Positions 30,463-39,196 of a stretch of DNA of 64,000 nucleotides are shown in pieces. Made by a program: the position numbers and the translations under genes. The notes under the pieces are model-generated. The model made no database searches, was not told the DNA's origin, and saw nothing but the letters and a program-made list of their open reading frames with translations. Where the stretch lies: positions 1 to 64,000 of the forward strand of contig CAMLLD010000014.1 of the NCBI GenBank assembly GCA_946480785.1, given 5' to 3'. The stretch comes from an uncultured Blastocatellia bacterium. Lineage in GTDB: Bacteria > Acidobacteriota > Blastocatellia > Pyrinomonadales > Pyrinomonadaceae. The stretch's first letter is position 1. Each line of letters starts with the position of its first letter.

Positions 30463-30756
30463 ATGAGCTACTTTTGTCCCGTTTGTGGTTTTGATGGGTT
30501 GTACGAGCCGGCGTACTCACGTTGTGGTGCAGGGTCGTATGAAATCTGCCCGAGCTGTGACTTCGAATTCGGAGTAACTGATGACAATGAGGGCATTGCA
30601 TTTCACGAGTGGCGTGAGGCTTGGATTGACCGCGGAATGCCCTGGTCGAGTAAGGGACGACCAGCTCCGAAGGGTTGGGATCCCAAAGTGCAGCTAAACA
30701 ACCTGACCGGACGCGTGTTTAATACCGCGAACGACAAGCTCGTGAATTTTGAGTAG
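30463..30756 (+). CDS. Small zinc-ribbon protein, candidate immunity or accessory gene of the Rhs toxin
   Basis: 97 residues. Two CxxC pairs (CPVCGF and ICPSCDFEFG) form a likely zinc ribbon, followed by HEWREAWIDRGMPW. The family is a widespread uncharacterised one often found beside polymorphic toxins. It starts 4 bases after the Rhs stop, the classical location of an immunity gene, with no room for its own promoter. The function as immunity protein is inferred from position only. Confidence 0.7.
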   Translation: MSYFCPVCGFDGLYEPAYSRCGAGSYEICPSCDFEFGVTDDNEGIAFHEWREAWIDRGMPWSSKGRPAPKGWDPKVQLNNLTGRVFNTANDKLVNFE

Positions 30757-30794
30757 AGTAGTTCGGTTCCGATGCGCCGCACTGTCTCGGCACC

Positions 30795-31772
30795 GATCAG
30801 CTCGGCACGCCGCGCATGGTCCTGGACCAGACGGGTAGCCTCGCTAACGTAAAGCGTCACGACTACCTTCCCTTCGGCGAGGAACTCTTCACCCCCACCG
30901 GCAACCGCACCGCACTGCAGGGTTATTCCAGCGGCGCTGGCGTAAGGCAGCATTTCACCCAAAAGGAACGAGATGTTGAAACAGCGTTGGATTACTTCTT
31001 GGCTCGATATTACTCCTCCATTCAGGGACGGTTTACCTCTCCAGATGAACCTTTAGCTGGTCAAGATGCGAGCGATCCGCAGACTTGGAATCTCTATTCT
31101 TACACATCCAACAGTCCGCTAAATCGAATAGACGAAGATGGACAGCGATGGTTTTACAAGTGTGGGGATCAGGGGTGTGATGTTCAGTGGGTAAATGCGA
31201 ACAAGGATGGCACGTACACCTCACCAGGGGCAGGTTACAAAGAGTTCGTTCCGAAAAAAGGAGACTGTTGCTTGGTAATTCATGCAAACGGTCATAGCTA
31301 CAGTTTCTCGGAAAGGGAGGACGGTAGTCCGCGGCTTGTAGTTCTATGGACGGGAATGGTCGAGAACCGGCCGGAACATATAATAATGGCTGTTGGCATC
31401 CTTCAAGATGCTTACGCCATAATTCGTGGAGCGGTGAGCTCCTTTGTTGCCTGGCGGGCGGCGAAGGTGGCAGAGGACGCACTAAGATCAGCGGCAGAAC
31501 GACTTCCTAATTTAACAGGCAAAACTCGAGCGGAAGCGAGGCAAGCATTGGAAAATGTTGGCTTCGAAAACAAAGGAACAACCCCCGGCGGCTATGAAAA
31601 GTGGTACCACCCGGACGGAAGCAGAGTTCAAATCAGACCTGATGGAGAAATTGTTCGCTCAGCTCCTAATACAAGTCCAGCAGGTGGAGGACCCAAATAC
31701 CGTCCCAGGATTGGCCCGGATGGGAAGCGGACGACATCACATAACACAGGAGAGAAGTTAAGTGGCCATTGA
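30795..31772 (+). pseudogene. Displaced (orphan) Rhs core plus C-terminal toxin cassette
   Basis: From 30795 the DNA repeats the RHS core of the main gene, without any YD repeats before it. An internal ATG at 30816 gives a 318-residue frame. After the junction motif NRIDEDGQRW comes a different tip, ending in GGYEKWYHPDGSRVQIRPDG and TSHNTGEKLSGH. Such ends occur in putative nuclease-type Rhs tips. It is best read as a silent CT module; independent expression from the internal ATG is possible but lacks an obvious ribosome site. Confidence 0.8.
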
Positions 31773-32166
31773 TCTATCACCAACACAACAGGCGCTTCTA
31801 AAGCAAGTTGAAGCTTCTTCCGTGAGTGCAATTTTTATTGAGCCTTCTGGTCAGTGGTTGAGTATTGACTTCACTTCTAGCGTTGGTGATGTGAACGTTC
31901 TCCTCAAGCTTTTCAATCCGACTCTTTTCAGGCTTTCAAGAACGCTTGATGATGAAGGTCTATTTGTTGTTGGCGAGGTTTCACTTACTCCTTTCCATGA
32001 CGGTGGCAGAGATATTCTGGATTCGTTGGGATATGACTTCAGGAATGAGAGCGGGTACACCGTTTCGTTTCCCAATAGGGTGCTGTGGCATTTTCATCTC
32101 GAAGGCGATATTTGCATTGACGTGGTTTGTGAAAAATTTGAGTTACTGAAAACGGTGAGAAATTGA
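31762..32166 (+). CDS. Candidate immunity protein for the displaced Rhs tip
   Basis: 134 residues, GTG start at 31762 overlapping the end of the toxin cassette by 11 bases, the tight coupling expected of a toxin-immunity pair. The protein is acidic to neutral, soluble, with no recognised family. Composition is more AT-rich than the surrounding housekeeping genes, as usual for exchanged CT/immunity modules. Function rests on context. Confidence 0.65.
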   Translation: MAIDLSPTQQALLKQVEASSVSAIFIEPSGQWLSIDFTSSVGDVNVLLKLFNPTLFRLSRTLDDEGLFVVGEVSLTPFHDGGRDILDSLGYDFRNESGYTVSFPNRVLWHFHLEGDICIDVVCEKFELLKTVRN

Positions 32167-32452
32167 CTTACCGCTCAGCACGTTGAATGACGACAGCCCT
32201 GGACGACAGCGAGTTCCTGTTGTTCTTTGCGCGGGAGCGAAGCAATCACCGCAAGTTGTCTTCGAGTTGGCGTTGTTTCTTCTGGCTTGACGATCAGTTG
32301 GACAAAACTCAAATTAAAGGTCACGGCAGCGTACACCCAGTTGGCCAAGAACAAAGAATTCCAGCACCAAGGATTGGCCAAAGTACGAACCGTGGCCCGA
32401 AGCCTTTGCCAAAGACACAACAACCCTCAGTGCCCAAACCACCGTCTGGGTT
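32167..32452. other. Gap after the Rhs cassette; no supported gene
   Basis: Several short frames exist on both strands but none has a ribosome site or family signature. The phase of the next gene is also open back to about 32318 without a start codon, which may mean that gene has lost its original 5' end. I see no transposase motif or inverted repeat. Confidence 0.4.
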
Positions 32453-33061
32453 GTGAGGACTATATCGAGGAACCGCGTGACGGTCGGACATAAGAATTCG
32501 TCTACAGTAGGGCAGGAATTCTTCTATGGCATTTCTCGTCAAAAGAATTATCGAAAGGCATTTCCCTATCTGCTGGATGCTGCCGCGAACGGTTATGTTC
32601 ACGCTCAAAACCTCGTTGGCTATTGCTACAGCCGGGGCTTGGGAGTGAGAAAAAACAAACGTGCGGCCGCTTTTTGGTACAAGCAAGCTGCTAGTGCCGG
32701 ACATCGCGAAGCGTTATCGAATCTTGCCCTTCTGTATGAAACAGGAGCGGGAGTGCCGAGGAACGCGAAGAAAGCGTTTGCTTTGTATAAGCGGGCAGCC
32801 AAACTCGGTGATCCAGTTGCTCAGCGAAAACTCGCAATCAGCTACCTTGAAGGGTCAACCCTAAAGCCGAATTCAAAGATAGGGCTAGGGTGGCTCCGTA
32901 AGGCCGCACACAAAGGTGATGCAGAGGCTCAATATCAATTGGGCTTACTATATCGTGCTGGTGAAGGTGCTGGTAGGAATCGCAGATTTGCACAGCTCTG
33001 GTTAACGAGGGCAGCCAAACAAGGTCACAAGCGAGCTTTAGCTTCATTGAAAGCTCTCTGA
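32453..33061 (+). CDS. Sel1-like repeat protein
   Basis: 202 residues, GTG start. About four Sel1/SLR units (for example AQNLVGYCYSRGLGVRKNKR, ALSNLALLYETGAGVPRNAK, AQYQLGLLYRAGEGAGRNRR) form an alpha-solenoid for protein binding. No signal peptide is visible; the unusual N-terminus (RTISRNRVTVGHKNSS) suggests a 5' truncation. It closes the Rhs locus and shares its lower GC. Sel1 proteins occur as immunity or effector partners, but that is not shown here. Confidence 0.75.
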   Translation: MRTISRNRVTVGHKNSSTVGQEFFYGISRQKNYRKAFPYLLDAAANGYVHAQNLVGYCYSRGLGVRKNKRAAAFWYKQAASAGHREALSNLALLYETGAGVPRNAKKAFALYKRAAKLGDPVAQRKLAISYLEGSTLKPNSKIGLGWLRKAAHKGDAEAQYQLGLLYRAGEGAGRNRRFAQLWLTRAAKQGHKRALASLKAL

Positions 33062-33129
33062 CTCAATTCGGACACTGTCATGTCTCGTGGGAGCTACTTC
33101 GCACTAGAGTGATGATATGTGTTTCTTTG

Positions 33130-33519
33130 TTAATTCTTCAACTCCACGAGCTCCAACCGAATCGTAGTCTTCCCGATGTTCTCGGCCCAGTGCGTGACGG
33201 GGTCGCGATAGATTACGTCGCCGGTTTTGAACTCGGCTTCGACTGCGGTGCCGTCGAGACCATGCGTGCGGACCTTCCCGCCTTCAATCACGTAAATCAC
33301 ATAAGCGGGATGTGAGTGAAGCTGTTCTTTGGCACCCGGTTTGAGCGTAGCTTCGAGCACGCGCACACGGTCGTTCTCGAGTTTCAAGGCGATGGTCTTC
33401 GAGTTTACGACGAGCGGGTCTTGCGAGCGCGCAGTGGCGCTTCGCATGAGTCCAGTTGCGAGCAATGGTGTGAATCCAGTTGCGAGTAGTGCAGCTATCA
33501 AGATATACATTCGCTTCAT
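33130..33519 (-). CDS. Exported cupin-domain protein
   Basis: 129 residues from the ATG at 33519 (AGGAG 6 bases upstream); a longer frame is ignored. The signal peptide is MKRMYILIAALLATGF.... One cupin barrel has LKPGAKEQLHSHPAYVIYVIEGG, with the two His and Glu-type metal positions of cupin motif 1. A second motif near TGDVIYRDPVTHWAEN follows. Small periplasmic cupins of this type have undefined substrates. Divergent from the MBL hydrolase gene. Confidence 0.85.
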   Translation of the reverse strand: MKRMYILIAALLATGFTPLLATGLMRSATARSQDPLVVNSKTIALKLENDRVRVLEATLKPGAKEQLHSHPAYVIYVIEGGKVRTHGLDGTAVEAEFKTGDVIYRDPVTHWAENIGKTTIRLELVELKN

Positions 33520-33555
33520 CTTCTTGCTCCTTTTCCGGGAACACAGATTACACGT

Positions 33556-34497
33556 ATGCAACAGACGCGTCGACAATTCTTACGCACCGCCGGCAGTTTT
33601 GCGCTTTCGTGCTCGCTGCTGCCGCAAATCGGCTTCGGCCAGCAGAAGACAAAGACGCGCCTGATTCTGCTCGGCACGAAAGGTGGACCACGAGTCGGCG
33701 AAGCAGGCCGCAGCAATCCCTCGACGCTGATCCTGATCAACGACGTTCCGTATCTTGTCGACTGCGGCTACGGCACGTCGCGGCAACTGCTGAGCGCCAA
33801 CGTGCCGTTGAACCGCCTGCGCTACATCTTCATCACACATCATCACTCGGATCACAATCTCGAGTTTGGACCACTCGTTTACAACGCGTGGATCACCGGC
33901 ATTCCCGCGCACATCGACGCTTATGGCCCACCAGGCTTAGCAAAGATGTCAGCCGATTTCTTCAACTATGAAAAATTTGATATCGACACGCGCATGGTTG
34001 ACGAAGGCCGTCCCGATCCGCGCAAGCTGGTAACGGTCCATGAGTTTGATAAACAAGGCGTGGTACTGATGAATGATGAAGTGAAAGTGGGTTCGTGTCG
34101 CGTGCGTCACCCGCCGATCACGCAAGCTTACGCTTATCGCTTCGACGCCGCCGATCGTTCTATCGTGATTTCAGGCGACACCGCTTACTCACCGGAGCTC
34201 GCTGAATTTGCCAAAGGCGCGGACGTGCTGGTCCATGAAATCATGTACCTGCCCGGCATTGAGGCACTCATCAGCCGTCTACCAAATGCAAAGCGACTGC
34301 GCGAACACTTGATGGCCGCGCACACGCTGCCGGAAGACGTCGGCAAAGTCGCGGCGCAAGCAGAAGTCAAAACACTCGTGCTGTCACACTTCGTGCCCGG
34401 TGACGATGCTTCGATCACCGACGATCAGTGGTCCGAAGGCGTGCGCAAGCACTTCAAAGGACGCGTGATCGTCGGCAAAGATTTGCTGGAGATTTAG
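33556..34497 (+). CDS. Tat-exported metallo-beta-lactamase-fold hydrolase
   Basis: 313 residues with a twin-arginine leader (TRRQFLRTAGSFALSCSLLP). The MBL motif HHHSDHNLE (about residues 94-102) provides zinc ligands; further ligands are Asp in VISGDTAYS and His in LSHFVPGDD. Related to RNase Z/arylsulfatase-like exported hydrolases. The substrate is unknown. Its last 4 bases overlap the convergent transglycosylase gene. Confidence 0.9.
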   Translation: MQQTRRQFLRTAGSFALSCSLLPQIGFGQQKTKTRLILLGTKGGPRVGEAGRSNPSTLILINDVPYLVDCGYGTSRQLLSANVPLNRLRYIFITHHHSDHNLEFGPLVYNAWITGIPAHIDAYGPPGLAKMSADFFNYEKFDIDTRMVDEGRPDPRKLVTVHEFDKQGVVLMNDEVKVGSCRVRHPPITQAYAYRFDAADRSIVISGDTAYSPELAEFAKGADVLVHEIMYLPGIEALISRLPNAKRLREHLMAAHTLPEDVGKVAAQAEVKTLVLSHFVPGDDASITDDQWSEGVRKHFKGRVIVGKDLLEI

Positions 34498-35339
34498 GAA
34501 GCGGGCTTTTTGGTGTAGCGCTTCAGGATTAGCTTCACGTAGTTGCGCGTCTCGTCGTACGGCGGAATCGAATTGCCATACTTCATCACCGCGCCCTCAC
34601 CGGCATTGTAACCGGCCAGCGCAAGATCGACGCGGCCATTGAACATCAGCAGCAGGTCCTTCAGATAACGCGTGCCGCCCTTGATGTTCTGCGCGACGTC
34701 GTAAGGATTCGTCACGCCATAGCGAGCGGCAGTGTCAGGCATGAGTTGCATCAGCCCCTGCGCGCCTTTCGGGCTGACCGCGCCAGACATGAAGCTCGAC
34801 TCCTGCGACATCAGACAATAAATAAGATAAGGATCGACGCCGTACTGCCCGCCGTAAAGCTTGATCAGACCATCCACGCGGCTGTTGCCGGTCGACCAGG
34901 CGAGACTCGAGGAACTACCCATCAACGTCGACTCGGCGCCCGCGATCATCAACGGCACGGGCTGATTCGCAACCGCGATTTCTTTCGCCACCGACTCAAC
35001 CTTGGCGCGCGCCTCTTCGAGAGCCTTCTGGCCCCGCTCAAACTCGACCCGCGAGATAATCCCGTCGTTATAAAGTTGCTGTGACTGTTGCTGCTGTTTT
35101 TCGAGCCTCTGCACTTCGTTCTCATAAAGCGTGGAGAGCTCGGTCAGGCTCGACTTCAGTGCGGCTTTGGGATCCGCAGGAGACGGGGTGGCAGCCGATG
35201 ACTGCGGGGGAACGGCGGCTTGCGTGGAAAGAGCAGCCTGCGGCGTCTGGGCCGAGGCAACTGCAACAAACCCGAACATAACAAAGCCGAGCAAGAGCAC
35301 GGCTTTTGAAAAACGGCGTGCAATGTGATCAAAAACCAA
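34494..35339 (-). CDS. Lytic transglycosylase, SLT domain
   Basis: A longer frame begins at 35375, but a clear GGAGGA (35354-35349) lies inside it, 9 bases before a TTG at 35339. I therefore choose that TTG, giving 281 residues and a clean signal peptide (AVLLLGFVMFGFVAVASAQ). A coiled-coil (about 60-120) leads to the SLT domain (about 150-275): YLIYCLMSQESSF holds the catalytic Glu, with GLMQLMPDTAARYGV and LALAGYNAGEGAV downstream. It cleaves peptidoglycan in the periplasm. Confidence 0.88.
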   Translation of the reverse strand: MVFDHIARRFSKAVLLLGFVMFGFVAVASAQTPQAALSTQAAVPPQSSAATPSPADPKAALKSSLTELSTLYENEVQRLEKQQQQSQQLYNDGIISRVEFERGQKALEEARAKVESVAKEIAVANQPVPLMIAGAESTLMGSSSSLAWSTGNSRVDGLIKLYGGQYGVDPYLIYCLMSQESSFMSGAVSPKGAQGLMQLMPDTAARYGVTNPYDVAQNIKGGTRYLKDLLLMFNGRVDLALAGYNAGEGAVMKYGNSIPPYDETRNYVKLILKRYTKKPAS

Positions 35340-35409
35340 ACAGTAAGTTCCTCCTCGCAGAGTTAGACACCCCAAACGACCATGTGGTTGCGAGAGTTTC
35401 GTGAAAATT

Positions 35410-36414
35410 TTAACCGCCTGTGCGATTCAATTTGAAGATGCGAAACAGGTAGTAATAGGACGGAAACAGCACGATCGCGCCGAGCACGAGCGCGCCCAGG
35501 AGCAACTCAAGGGTGAGCGGCGGCGCAGCGGCTGAGCTGATCGTGAGATCGGGTTCGACGACGTTGGGAAACTGTGCGAAGGCCCAGCCCAGCAGGATCA
35601 TCGTGACCTGCGCGGCGGCGCAAAATCGCGCGATGCGGTAGCGCCGGGTCCAAAGCGCAACGAATGCGCTCGTCGCAAAGATCGCGGTAAGAATGTGCAG
35701 ACCGAGGGCCCACCACGTCCGGCTGATACCCGCGCGAACGGTCGGCGCGCCTGTCTTCGCCAGCATGAAAACCGTGAGCGCCAAAAGTCCGACAACGACA
35801 CCCGACAAGAGGGCGCGCCAGCGAAAGTCTTCCTGCAATTCGCGCTCGGGCGCTTCCACCGTTAAATAAACTGCCGCGAGGAACGCAAACAACGCGAGCG
35901 CAAAAAAGCCGACGGAGAGCGGAAAAGGCGCGAGCCACGAACGCAAGAAACCACTCGTAACAACGCCGTCGGAGACGCGGATCGTGCCCGAAGCGATCGC
36001 ACCGAGAATCGTTCCCAAAAGAATCGGCGTGATGATGCTCGCGATCGAAAAGACGAGACTCCAACGACGTTGCACGTCATCACGCTGCACGTCGTAAGTA
36101 CGAAACGTGAACGCGGTGCCGCGCAGCACGATGCCGATCAGCATAAGGGTGAGCGGGATGTGCAACGCCGTCGCGATCGTCGCAAACGCCGGTGGAAACG
36201 CCGTGAAGAGCATCACGACGACCAGGATCAACCAAACGTGGTTCGCTTCCCACACCGGACTGATCGCTTCCGCGATGAGCGCACGCTGCCGCCGCGCGCG
36301 TGGTCCAAACGCGAAGAGGTCCCAAACGCCGCCGCCATAATCCGCGCCACCCAAAAGCGCGTAGAGCACGAGCGACGCGACCATCACGCCCGCGACGATC
36401 ACTTCAAGCGACAA
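35410..36414 (-). CDS. cydB: Cytochrome bd-type quinol oxidase subunit II
   Basis: 334 residues, about eight to nine membrane helices. The N-terminal GGADYGGGVWDLFAFGPR and EANHVWLILVVVMLFTAFP blocks are diagnostic of CydB. It pairs with CydA in a terminal oxidase that reduces O2 to water with quinol electrons. Its start overlaps the end of cydA by 11 bases. No short CydX-like frame is evident between this gene and the next. Confidence 0.94.
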   Translation of the reverse strand: MSLEVIVAGVMVASLVLYALLGGADYGGGVWDLFAFGPRARRQRALIAEAISPVWEANHVWLILVVVMLFTAFPPAFATIATALHIPLTLMLIGIVLRGTAFTFRTYDVQRDDVQRRWSLVFSIASIITPILLGTILGAIASGTIRVSDGVVTSGFLRSWLAPFPLSVGFFALALFAFLAAVYLTVEAPERELQEDFRWRALLSGVVVGLLALTVFMLAKTGAPTVRAGISRTWWALGLHILTAIFATSAFVALWTRRYRIARFCAAAQVTMILLGWAFAQFPNVVEPDLTISSAAAPPLTLELLLGALVLGAIVLFPSYYYLFRIFKLNRTGG

Positions 36415-37747
36415 CGCGCGCCTCCCTGACTTTCGGTTCGGGAACTTTCGGACTCGCCGCCACCTGTCGCAGCAGCAGGAACACGGTGATGATCGCGAGA
36501 AAGATGTAGAGCACGGTGAACGTTACGAACGGCACGACGAGGCCGGGCATCGGCGTTACCGCTTCGGCGGTGCGCATCACGCCGTAGATGATCCACGGTT
36601 GCCGTCCGACTTCGGTGACGGTCCAACCAGTTTCGATGGCGACAAAACCGAGCGGCGCGGCAACCACGATCGCGCGCAGGAACCACTTCGAATCAGCCCA
36701 CTTCCGATCGCGCCGGCCGCGCAGAAAACGCCACGCGGCCCAAAGCGCAACCAGCATCATCGCCACGCCGCACGCGACCATGATCTGAAAACTAACGTGC
36801 ACGATCGCGACCGGCGGGTGTACGTCGGCCGGGAAATCATTCAAGCCTTTTACGACTGATTGCGGATCACCGTACGCAAGCAGGCTCAACCCGTACGGAA
36901 TCTCGATAGCGTGGCGTGTCTCGCGTGCCGCTTCATCAGGTAAACCACCGATACGCAACGGCGCGCCTTTCTCTGTTTGGAATTGCCCTTCAAAGGCAGC
37001 GAGTTTAACGGGTTGAGTTTTCGCGACAGACTTCGCGATCAGATCGCCACTGAATGGTTGCAGGATCGCCGCCACGCCACCGACGACGAGTGCGATACCT
37101 AGCGCGGCTTTGTGAAAGTGATTGTGCGGATCGCGTCGCAGCATGAACGCGTGAATGCCCGCGACGACAAAACCCGTCGCCGCATACGCCGCGAGCGTCA
37201 TGTGCAGCGTTTGTCCGAACGCCGCCGGGTTCAGCATTCCCGCGATAGGATCGATGTCGACGAGCTTGCCGTCGACGAGTCGAAAACCAGTCGGCGCGTT
37301 CATCCATGCGTTCGCGATCACGACGAAGATGCCGGAGAGTGTGCCGCTCACCGCTACCATCACGCCGGCAAACAGATGCGCGCGCGGCGGCACGCGCTTC
37401 CAGCCGTAAAGATAGATGCCGAGAAAAATGCCTTCCGTGAAGAACGCGAAGCCTTCGAGCGAGAACGGCATGCCGATGATCGCGCCCGCGTAGCCCATGA
37501 ACGCCGGCCACAACAAGCCGAGCTCAAACGAAAGCACCGTTCCCGAAACCGCGCCGACGGCGAAGAGTATCGCCGTGCCCTTGGCCCAACGTTGGGCCAA
37601 CGTCAGATAAACGTCCTCTTCCGTGCGCAGCCATTTCCACTCGGCGATCACCATCAACGCGGGCATCGCAATACCGATCGCCGCGAAGATGATGTGGAAA
37701 GCGAGCGACATCGCCATCTGGGAACGCGCCGCTAGTAGATCGTCCAT
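36404..37747 (-). CDS. cydA: Cytochrome bd-type quinol oxidase subunit I
   Basis: 447 residues, nine helices. Heme ligands are expected at His near residue 18 (SLAFHIIFAAIG), His near 186 and Met near 330-340. The GRQPWIIYGVMRT block is the family signature. The periplasmic Q-loop is short, as in CIO/CydA-type enzymes from many non-enteric bacteria. This bears on quinone type and inhibitor response. First gene of the cydAB operon. Confidence 0.94.
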   Translation of the reverse strand: MDDLLAARSQMAMSLAFHIIFAAIGIAMPALMVIAEWKWLRTEEDVYLTLAQRWAKGTAILFAVGAVSGTVLSFELGLLWPAFMGYAGAIIGMPFSLEGFAFFTEGIFLGIYLYGWKRVPPRAHLFAGVMVAVSGTLSGIFVVIANAWMNAPTGFRLVDGKLVDIDPIAGMLNPAAFGQTLHMTLAAYAATGFVVAGIHAFMLRRDPHNHFHKAALGIALVVGGVAAILQPFSGDLIAKSVAKTQPVKLAAFEGQFQTEKGAPLRIGGLPDEAARETRHAIEIPYGLSLLAYGDPQSVVKGLNDFPADVHPPVAIVHVSFQIMVACGVAMMLVALWAAWRFLRGRRDRKWADSKWFLRAIVVAAPLGFVAIETGWTVTEVGRQPWIIYGVMRTAEAVTPMPGLVVPFVTFTVLYIFLAIITVFLLLRQVAASPKVPEPKVREARVVA

Positions 37748-37849
37748 GATTGTTTACAGTATCGCCGAGAAAAGTGAGGAAGGAAAACGAGGATTCAGGT
37801 ATTGATCATCGCTCCAGGCACTCAGTAAGATTTCGCCCGCTTAACACGA

Positions 37850-38629
37850 ATGGATCGTCACCCGAACATCAACCGGCGTGAGTTCTGTTGTCTTGCCGGT
37901 ACTTCGCTCGCGTCAGTTGCGATCGGCAGCGCTTGCAGTCGCATCGGCGGCGTGAGCCTCGCGAGTGACGGCAGAATTACCGCGCGTCCGCGCAGCAATA
38001 TAAAGACGACCGCGACCGGCCAAATCACACTCAACCTGGACCAGAACCGTAAAGCGATTCTGCAAATCCCGGCGAGCGCCAGTTCGACTCCTCTTCCCTT
38101 CTTATTGATGCTGCACGGCGCGACGCAAAGCGCTGACGATATGTTCTGGTATCTCGGCGCAACGCCGGATGAAGCGGGCGTTGTCGTATTGGCCCCAAAC
38201 GCGCGCGACACGACGTGGGATGCCATCGGCGGCAGTTTCGGTGAGGACGTTCTTTATCTAAACAACGCGCTCGAACGCGTCTTCGAGACGGTCGCGATCG
38301 ATCCAGCACGCATCGCGATCGGCGGGTTCTCCGACGGCGCTTCATATGGTCTTTCGCTCGGACTAATCAACGGCGATCTCTTCAGCCGCGTCGCGGCGTT
38401 CTCGCCGGGCTTCCTGATCGGTGGCACTCCGCACGGCAAGCCGCAGATCTTCATCTCACACGGCACGCACGATCATATTCTGCCGATCGATCGCTGCGGA
38501 CGCCGCATAGCCGCGGGTCTGATTGCGAATGGTTATGACGTGACGTTTCGGGAGTTTGACGGCGACCACGAGATTCCCGCTGCCGTCGCGCATGAAGGCA
38601 TGACGTGGATCGCTGCCTCAAGGTCTTGA
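37850..38629 (+). CDS. Alpha/beta hydrolase, PHB depolymerase/phospholipase-like, exported
   Basis: 259 residues. A Tat-like leader with a lipobox-like Cys (NRREFCCLAGTSLASVAIGSAC) is followed by a hydrolase domain. The oxyanion region is LPFLLMLHGATQS, the nucleophile elbow GGFSDGASYG (Ser near residue 165), the acid DHILPID and the His in FDGDHEIP. The domain matches poly(3-hydroxybutyrate) depolymerase/feruloyl esterase-type hydrolases, while an alternative is a carboxylesterase. Its last 12 bases overlap the convergent gene. Confidence 0.87.
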   Translation: MDRHPNINRREFCCLAGTSLASVAIGSACSRIGGVSLASDGRITARPRSNIKTTATGQITLNLDQNRKAILQIPASASSTPLPFLLMLHGATQSADDMFWYLGATPDEAGVVVLAPNARDTTWDAIGGSFGEDVLYLNNALERVFETVAIDPARIAIGGFSDGASYGLSLGLINGDLFSRVAAFSPGFLIGGTPHGKPQIFISHGTHDHILPIDRCGRRIAAGLIANGYDVTFREFDGDHEIPAAVAHEGMTWIAASRS

Positions 38630-39073
38630 AGAACGTTCGGGTGACGGCCGCGGAAACGTGACGGACTTGAAGATCTCTTCTGCTACGGGAAGCATCGCCG
38701 CATCGTCGCTCTCCAGCCGCATGTAAAGCTGGACCTCGCCCTTCTCCCAGTTGCCGACATTCAACTCTGCTGTGTAGAGGCGCTCGTGTGAATAGGTGCG
38801 AATGTTTGCACGCAGACCACGAAGTCTCGTCGTGGTCTCGTGATAATCGTGCATCCAGTCTTGCTGTCGATCGTTGTAAGCGACGGATTCCGATTGGCCC
38901 CAGACGATGATGAGTTTCGTTTGGTCTTTGTCATATTCGGCGCGCACGTCGTCTGGTCCGCTCCCAGCGCGTTGCGTGAACCCGTCGGGCAGTCGGAAAG
39001 TAAACAGCCCGTGGAAGTCGATCGTCTGCCATCCCGCTGCGCTCAGTATCAGAAATAAAGCGATCGTTTTCAT
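38618..39073 (-). CDS. Exported protein of unknown function
   Basis: 151 residues from the ATG at 39073 (MKTIALFLILSAAG signal peptide); the longer frame starting at 39124 is not supported by a ribosome site. The mature part (FHGLFTFRLPDGFTQRAGSG, DKTKLIIVWG-like) resembles small secreted proteins that share an alpha/beta PsbP-like or DUF1795-like fold. Confidence in any family is low. It is divergent from the giant propeller gene. Confidence 0.7.
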   Translation of the reverse strand: MKTIALFLILSAAGWQTIDFHGLFTFRLPDGFTQRAGSGPDDVRAEYDKDQTKLIIVWGQSESVAYNDRQQDWMHDYHETTTRLRGLRANIRTYSHERLYTAELNVGNWEKGEVQLYMRLESDDAAMLPVAEEIFKSVTFPRPSPERSSRP

Positions 39074-39196
39074 GCTTTGCGTCTTGTTGACCAGCTTGAC
39101 TTCAACTATAATGCCGCGCCTCAAGTCGGTCTAGTCGCAGTAACCCAACTCCCTGGCATTAACCATCGCCCTTCACTGAAAGGAAAATTGCAAGCA

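Noticed and set aside
32175..32423. Minus-strand hydrophobic frame that might be a transposase or membrane fragment
   Set aside because: No start signal, no family motif, no flanking repeats; likely chance in a degenerate gap.
39077..39196. 40-residue extension ahead of the giant propeller protein
   Set aside because: It precedes a good signal peptide and has no ribosome site; ATG at 39197 has AAAGGA upstream.
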